Source: Paenibacillus planticolens
GTDB taxonomy: Bacteria > Bacillota > Bacilli > Paenibacillales > NBRC-103111
Direction: 5' to 3'
Assembly: GCF_013141725.1 (NCBI RefSeq)
Contig: NZ_WHNZ01000041.1
Location: forward strand, 85,756 to 149,755
Length of the DNA: 64,000 nt
Shown here piece after piece: positions 60,358-64,000 of the stretch. The number at the start of each line of letters is the position of its first letter. Positions within the stretch are counted from its first letter, which is position 1. Made by a program: the position numbers and the translations under genes. The notes under the pieces were generated by a model. That model searched no databases. It was not told where the DNA came from and worked only from the letters and a program-made list of their open reading frames with translations.

Positions 60358-61362
60358 TCACCCTTTCTTTTTCTTTGTCACATTCGTTGGCTGGATCAAT
60401 TTCTTGATCGTATCCTGAAGAAGGGCAGGATTGAATGGCTGAACGGGTTTTGGGCTCGACTTTTGGTTCGTTTTCTTGAGTGAATTTTGCAGCAGTTTCT
60501 GGTTGATTTGCTGAAGGGTTTGTTGGTTCGTTCTTTGATTGTTTTTCAGGCCCTTCTTATCTTGCTGCTTCTCAAAGTCTTTGATCATTTTCTCTGTCGC
60601 ATAGCCCTGCTGCACGGCAAAATATTTAAATGTTTCGATATCCATTTTGGCAACCTCTTTGGCCATCTCATGCTGTGACAATTGCTGCGAGTGATACCGC
60701 AAATAGCTGAGCGGCTGGACCATGTAGACGCCTTTTCCTCTGCTTAAAAGACTCAGCCAACTTGCCATGTCAACGGCAAAATAAGCCTGCCTGCCCAGCA
60801 GCACGCCAAAGGGCTCCAACAAATCTTTTCTGCGAAACAACACCGTTGTCGGCTCTCCTAAATAATTGATTTTGTCTTCAAGCATCCTCTTTGTCAGCAC
60901 TCGGCCGTCGACAATGGTATCTCTCGGGTACAGTTGTTTGAAAGTTCCAAAAGGCGGAACATAAATTTGACGTCCTGTCGAGTTAATGACCCTTCTTTGC
61001 GATGTGACCATCGAAACGCCGGGATACTGTAATAAGTAGGCCATCATTTTTTGTATTTTTTGCGGGTGAAACAAGTCATCGTCCATTAAATAATTAATAA
61101 ACTCACCCTTCGCCAAATTTAAGCTTTGCTGCTGATTCGCGATCGGACCCAAGTTTTCGGGATTTCTGACATACCTGATCTTCGAGCCGCCAGGCAAAGC
61201 CTGATACTTTCGTACCACAAGCTCCGTAGCATTGTTGTCGCTGTTATCGCTAACGACAATTTCAATATTGTCATACGTTTGGGCAAGAGCGCTCTTCAGC
61301 GCTTGTTCAAAATAATCCGGCCGATTGTACGTCGGAATAAGAATGCTCACGAGTGGATTCAT
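60358..61362 (-). CDS. Glycosyltransferase family 2 with a Gln/Asn/Lys-rich tail
   Basis: 334 residues. GT-A domain (about 1-245) closely similar to 57099-58100 (MNPLVSILIPTYNRPDYFEQ; NYLMDDDLFHPQKI). The last 75 residues or so are low complexity, rich in Gln, Asn, Lys and Thr with repeated LLQ/TNQ patterns, replacing the ordinary C-terminus of its paralogue. The ATG overlaps the rfbC stop codon (ATGA). Third gene of the minus-strand operon. Confidence 0.92.
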   Translation of the reverse strand: MNPLVSILIPTYNRPDYFEQALKSALAQTYDNIEIVVSDNSDNNATELVVRKYQALPGGSKIRYVRNPENLGPIANQQQSLNLAKGEFINYLMDDDLFHPQKIQKMMAYLLQYPGVSMVTSQRRVINSTGRQIYVPPFGTFKQLYPRDTIVDGRVLTKRMLEDKINYLGEPTTVLFRRKDLLEPFGVLLGRQAYFAVDMASWLSLLSRGKGVYMVQPLSYLRYHSQQLSQHEMAKEVAKMDIETFKYFAVQQGYATEKMIKDFEKQQDKKGLKNNQRTNQQTLQQINQKLLQNSLKKTNQKSSPKPVQPFNPALLQDTIKKLIQPTNVTKKKKG

Positions 61363-61910
61363 CTCAATCTCTCCTTTGTCAATTTATCAAGCGGTAAAAG
61401 CTTTTGATCTTTTGCCGAAATAATCGGTTCTTGCACAGGCCATGGAATGTTAAGCGCAGGGTCGTTCCACAAAATTCCGCCTTCATGATCCGGTGAATAC
61501 ATATGGTCAACCTTGTAGACAACCTCGCAATTGTCCGACAACGTACAGAAACCATGAGCAAAACCCGGCGAAATATAAAGCATTGCAAAGTTATCTTCCG
61601 TTAACAGTTTGCTGTCGTAGCTTCCGAAGGTGGGGGAATCTGTTCTCACATCGACAAAAACATCCAGGATCGCACCCTTGCTGACCCAAATTAACTTGGT
61701 CTCGGCATGAGGCTTGAATTGAAAATGCAGCCCACGAATCGTCCCCTTTTGCCTTGAAAAGGAGCGGTTTTCTTGCAGCCAATTGCGGTGAAGACCATGC
61801 GCCATCATGATGTTTTGATCATACATGCGTGTAAAATAGCCCCGATGATCGTTGTTGGGAGTTAATGTAATGTCATAAATACCCTGGAGACGGCCAGGCT
61901 TAATGATCAT
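61359..61910 (-). CDS. rfbC: dTDP-4-dehydrorhamnose 3,5-epimerase-like protein
   Basis: 183-residue RmlC cupin. TIRGLHFQ carries the catalytic His, FAHGFCTLSDNCEVVYKVDHMYSPDHEGG (in parts) the tyrosine and sugar-binding loop. In this cluster it probably epimerises the CDP-4-keto-6-deoxyglucose made by RfbG, or only one carbon of it. The ATG at 61910 overlaps the end of rfbG by 11 bp and has GGGGAG 8 bp upstream. Confidence 0.9.
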   Translation of the reverse strand: MIIKPGRLQGIYDITLTPNNDHRGYFTRMYDQNIMMAHGLHRNWLQENRSFSRQKGTIRGLHFQFKPHAETKLIWVSKGAILDVFVDVRTDSPTFGSYDSKLLTEDNFAMLYISPGFAHGFCTLSDNCEVVYKVDHMYSPDHEGGILWNDPALNIPWPVQEPIISAKDQKLLPLDKLTKERLR

Positions 61911-63015
61911 GAAGCTCACTCCCCTCCACAAATTCTTGAATTTGTTTGGAACACAATTCCCGGCAATCTTCCTTGAGCTCGTAGCCTTTTACCCACTCAA
62001 TGGACTTGGATATCGCCGTATCCAGATTCCAGCGCGGTGACCAGCCCAGGAGATTGCGTGACTTTGTGCAGTCTAACCGCAGAACATGAGCCTCATGAGG
62101 ATGCTCAGCCTGATCGACCAGATAGGATGCCTGTCCTCCCCATTTGCTGCACAGATGGCTGACAACCTCTTCGACCGTGACCGTATCGCTGTCTTCAGGG
62201 CCGAAATTCCAAGCTTGCGCAAATTGGCTGTCTTCATATAAATGCTGCGCAAGCAGCAAGTAGCCATGAAGCGGTTCAAGCACATGCTGCCAAGGGCGTA
62301 CGGCCTGCGGGTACCGGAGATTAACGGCATTCCCTTGAAGAATGGCCCTGAAGCAATCGGGAATGAGCCGATCCTCTGCCCAATCCCCGCCGCCGATCAC
62401 ATTGCCGGCTCTCACCGACGCGAGCGCGACCTTCGCGTTCGAATGGCCTGCTTCGTTCTCATAAATTTGGCGGTAACTAGAAACGATCAATTCCGTTAAT
62501 GCTTTGCTGTTGGAGTAAGGATCGCCGCCGCCTAATCGGTCTGTTTCACGGTATCCTCTTGCCTCATCCAGTTGCGAGTAGCATTTATCGGTTGAAACGT
62601 GGATGACAGCCTTGACCGGTACCCCGCTTTTCACGGCTTGACGTACAGCCTCCAGCAGATTCACCGTCCCCATCGTATTAATCTCATAAGTTTCAATGGG
62701 ATTCATGTACGATGCTCGAACTAGCGGTTGAGCCGCCAAGTGAAAAACGATGTCTGGAGCCGCTTCTTTAATTGCTGCGGTTAATGCCGGCATATTGCGG
62801 ATATCTGCCGTGGTGGACGACACAATTTCCTCCATCCGGCAAAGTTCAAATAAACTAGGGTTTGTTGGCGGTTCTAAGGAATATCCCGTTACGTTGGCTC
62901 CCATGCCTTGCAGCCATAAGCTTAACCAAGTTCCTTTAAAGCCCGTATGACCTGTGACCAATACGTTCTTGCCCTTCCAGAAGTCGGCGTTGATCCGAAT
63001 CCGGTGTTCTGGCAT
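61900..63015 (-). CDS. rfbG: CDP-glucose 4,6-dehydratase
   Basis: 371-residue extended SDR enzyme making CDP-4-keto-6-deoxy-D-glucose. GHTGFKGTWLSLWLQGMGA is the NAD site, FHLAAQPLVRASY and YSNSKALTE contain the family motifs and catalytic Tyr/Lys. The ATG at 63015 follows GGAAGGGGGGG. First gene of rfbG-rfbC-GT2-GNAT-degT, all overlapping or within 8 bp. Confidence 0.95.
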   Translation of the reverse strand: MPEHRIRINADFWKGKNVLVTGHTGFKGTWLSLWLQGMGANVTGYSLEPPTNPSLFELCRMEEIVSSTTADIRNMPALTAAIKEAAPDIVFHLAAQPLVRASYMNPIETYEINTMGTVNLLEAVRQAVKSGVPVKAVIHVSTDKCYSQLDEARGYRETDRLGGGDPYSNSKALTELIVSSYRQIYENEAGHSNAKVALASVRAGNVIGGGDWAEDRLIPDCFRAILQGNAVNLRYPQAVRPWQHVLEPLHGYLLLAQHLYEDSQFAQAWNFGPEDSDTVTVEEVVSHLCSKWGGQASYLVDQAEHPHEAHVLRLDCTKSRNLLGWSPRWNLDTAISKSIEWVKGYELKEDCRELCSKQIQEFVEGSELHDH

Positions 63016-63084
63016 TGAATGCCCCCCCTTCCATATCAAGTCTGATAGAGAAACACCGTGCTTCTTATGTTTTTCATATCAAAG

Positions 63085-63093
63085 TATCGTATG
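63085..63093 (-). promoter_or_regulatory. CATACGATA, sigma-K-like -10 upstream of rfbG
   Basis: Minus-strand CATACGATA matches CATANNNTA, about 70 bp upstream of the rfbG start. No clear -35. Confidence 0.4.
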
Positions 63094-63182
63094 TTCGCTA
63101 AAGACAACCCGAAAGTGGCAGAAATCTATTCTTTTAAAATAAAAATATTAAGCTATCATCCAATCACACCGGCAAGAACTTA

Positions 63183-63191
63183 CATATGATA
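63183..63191 (+). promoter_or_regulatory. CATATGATA, sigma-K-like -10 upstream of 63216-63695
   Basis: Same 9-mer as upstream of rfbF, within the shared context TTACATATGATA, 25 bp before the start codon. Matches CATANNNTA; also contains TATGAT. Confidence 0.4.
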
Positions 63192-63215
63192 GCTACTAGA
63201 GAGGAGGGATTGCAG

Positions 63216-63695
63216 ATGAGTCAACTTTTAGAAAAACTTGAAGAAATGCTTAAACAAATTCCAGGTGGAGTGACAGAAGGTCCAGTTGGCAATGTTTTGC
63301 AGAAGCTTGGCGAAATTCAAGCGGCTATGGATGCAAACATGGATGATCCAACAAGCTCCCAGTTACTCAACAAAATTAATGCCGAAATTAGCAAATTAAA
63401 TTTAGGCGAAAGCACTTGGACAGATCTACAAAACGTTCTTAACCAAGTTAGAAGCTATGTCGGTCCAAACTTTCTTTCCGAAAACGGAGTTTCAGGGCTT
63501 TTCGATGGATTGCGTCAACTTGCTTCGCAAATTAACGTATCAAATCCAACTCCTGAAAGTCTTGCCGCAAACATGACATCACTTCGCGGACTAGCTGGTC
63601 AAGCCGAATCTTTCGTGCTTGGTCAAATGAAAGCCGTCAACTTCAACCAAGACACACTCGCAAACGTATTAAAGCAATTGAAAGTCCTTAAGTAA
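63216..63695 (+). CDS. Uncharacterised helical protein next to the glycan cluster
   Basis: 159 residues, no signal peptide, almost no aromatic residues, no cysteine. Predicted helices with a short repeat-like layout (LLEKLEEMLKQ, VLQKLGEIQ, LLNKINAEISKLN, VLKQLKVLK). The ATG at 63216 has GGAGGG 7 bp upstream; the frame extends to 63186. Not recognised. A coat- or filament-like structural role is conceivable from composition and the promoter element, but unproven. Confidence 0.75.
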   Translation: MSQLLEKLEEMLKQIPGGVTEGPVGNVLQKLGEIQAAMDANMDDPTSSQLLNKINAEISKLNLGESTWTDLQNVLNQVRSYVGPNFLSENGVSGLFDGLRQLASQINVSNPTPESLAANMTSLRGLAGQAESFVLGQMKAVNFNQDTLANVLKQLKVLK

Positions 63696-63697
63696 GC

Positions 63698-63752
63698 AAA
63701 AAAGAAGGTGTCCCAAAAGCCATGAAAATGGCAAGGGGCACCTTCTTTTTTA
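63698..63752 (+). terminator. Terminator after 63216-63695
   Basis: AAAAAAGAAGGTGTCCC and GGGGCACCTTCTTTTTT with inner GCCAT/ATGGC pairing; T run on the plus strand. Confidence 0.9.
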
Positions 63753-63840
63753 ATTTTGCTGAGAATAAGGGAAGATTCCGAGGATCAGAATAGAAAAGTC
63801 TTGGGACCAGGTCGTTGCGCTAACAATACAGTTTCTTGGA

Positions 63841-63894
63841 GGAACTACAGGGCGCTGATATGAACGAAACCTGCAACTCCTGGCACGGAGTTCC
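63841..63894. repeat. Remnant of an F1 repeat block pair
   Basis: GGAACTACAGGGCGCT at 63841 and inverted GAGTTCC ending at 63894, a shortened two-block copy. Beyond it, GGTCCGGC/GCCGGACC (63973-63995) forms an 8-bp stem without a T run. I see no gene in 63753-64000. Confidence 0.5.
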
Positions 63895-64000
63895 TTTTTT
63901 AGACATCACCAAAGTAAGCCTGTCAAGTGTCTTTCTTTACAGGCGGCTCCTGTCTCTTCATACTGGATACTCGGTCCGGCTAATCATGCCGGACCCTGCT

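Noticed and set aside
63973..63995. Stem GGTCCGGC/GCCGGACC near the right edge as terminator
   Set aside because: No T run on either strand and the neighbouring gene lies outside the window.

Overview
The window looks like chromosomal DNA of a spore-forming Gram-positive of the Paenibacillus type. The basis is gene content: CcpN and YqfL, a YhbD/bactofilin cluster, an S-layer-homology (SLH) protein, OpuC-type osmolyte transport, and many secreted or cytosolic plant-polysaccharide enzymes. Almost every start has a strong GGAGG-type ribosome site. There are no rRNA or tRNA genes, no insertion sequence or phage, and no CRISPR array.

Layout. 1-533: 40-bp tandem repeats and a four-block repeat. 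534-5707: flavin monooxygenase, SDR, two Gfo/Idh/MocA dehydrogenases and an unknown protein. 6089-8550: gluconeogenesis cluster ccpN-yqfL-glpX. 8767-13671: two-part chromate transporter, EamA exporter, threonine synthase and small unknowns. 13831-20715: two very large secreted rhamnogalacturonan lyases (PL11) carrying both cohesin-like and dockerin modules. 20716-22459: a gene-free repeat island. 22460-24518: glycerate kinase and tartronate-semialdehyde-reductase-like pair. 24991-29125: GH2 beta-galactosidase divergent from an AraC regulator. 29174-33893: a Ctc/L25 stress protein and an operon of one sugar dehydrogenase with two sugar isomerase/epimerases. 34047-37172: MFS, quinone oxidoreductase, VOC. 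37382-40924: a three-gene OpuC-like importer next to a BusR-like (GntR plus RCK_C) regulator. 41051-46767: GGDEF-EAL protein, SGNH hydrolase, LtrA, and an MFS/HxlR divergent pair. 46835-50040: GH51 arabinofuranosidase and SLH protein. 50220-52950: yhbD, two bactofilins and a PPOX protein. 53069-55705: gntR-uxuA-uxuB. 56287-63695: a CDP-sugar/glycan cluster in two convergent transcripts, plus an unknown protein.

The metabolic theme is pectin and hemicellulose use. PL11 enzymes cut rhamnogalacturonan-I, GH2 and GH51 enzymes trim galactose and arabinose, UxuA/UxuB handle uronate-derived fructuronate and mannonate, and the GarR/GarK-type pair takes tartronate semialdehyde to phosphoglycerate. The CcpN cluster fits growth on gluconeogenic products.

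The most unusual structure is not a gene. Eight intergenic elements of about 175-185 bp share one plan: four blocks of about 17-24 bp, two and then two, with about 50-52 bp between the members of each pair. At least three unrelated sequence types follow this plan. Six of the eight sit just 3' of a gene, and in at least three cases they lie between the stop codon and the apparent terminator. A second notable point is that ccpN appears to start at an ATC codon. A third is that all three transcripts at the glycan cluster have CATANNNTA at their promoters, like sporulation sigma-K -10 elements.
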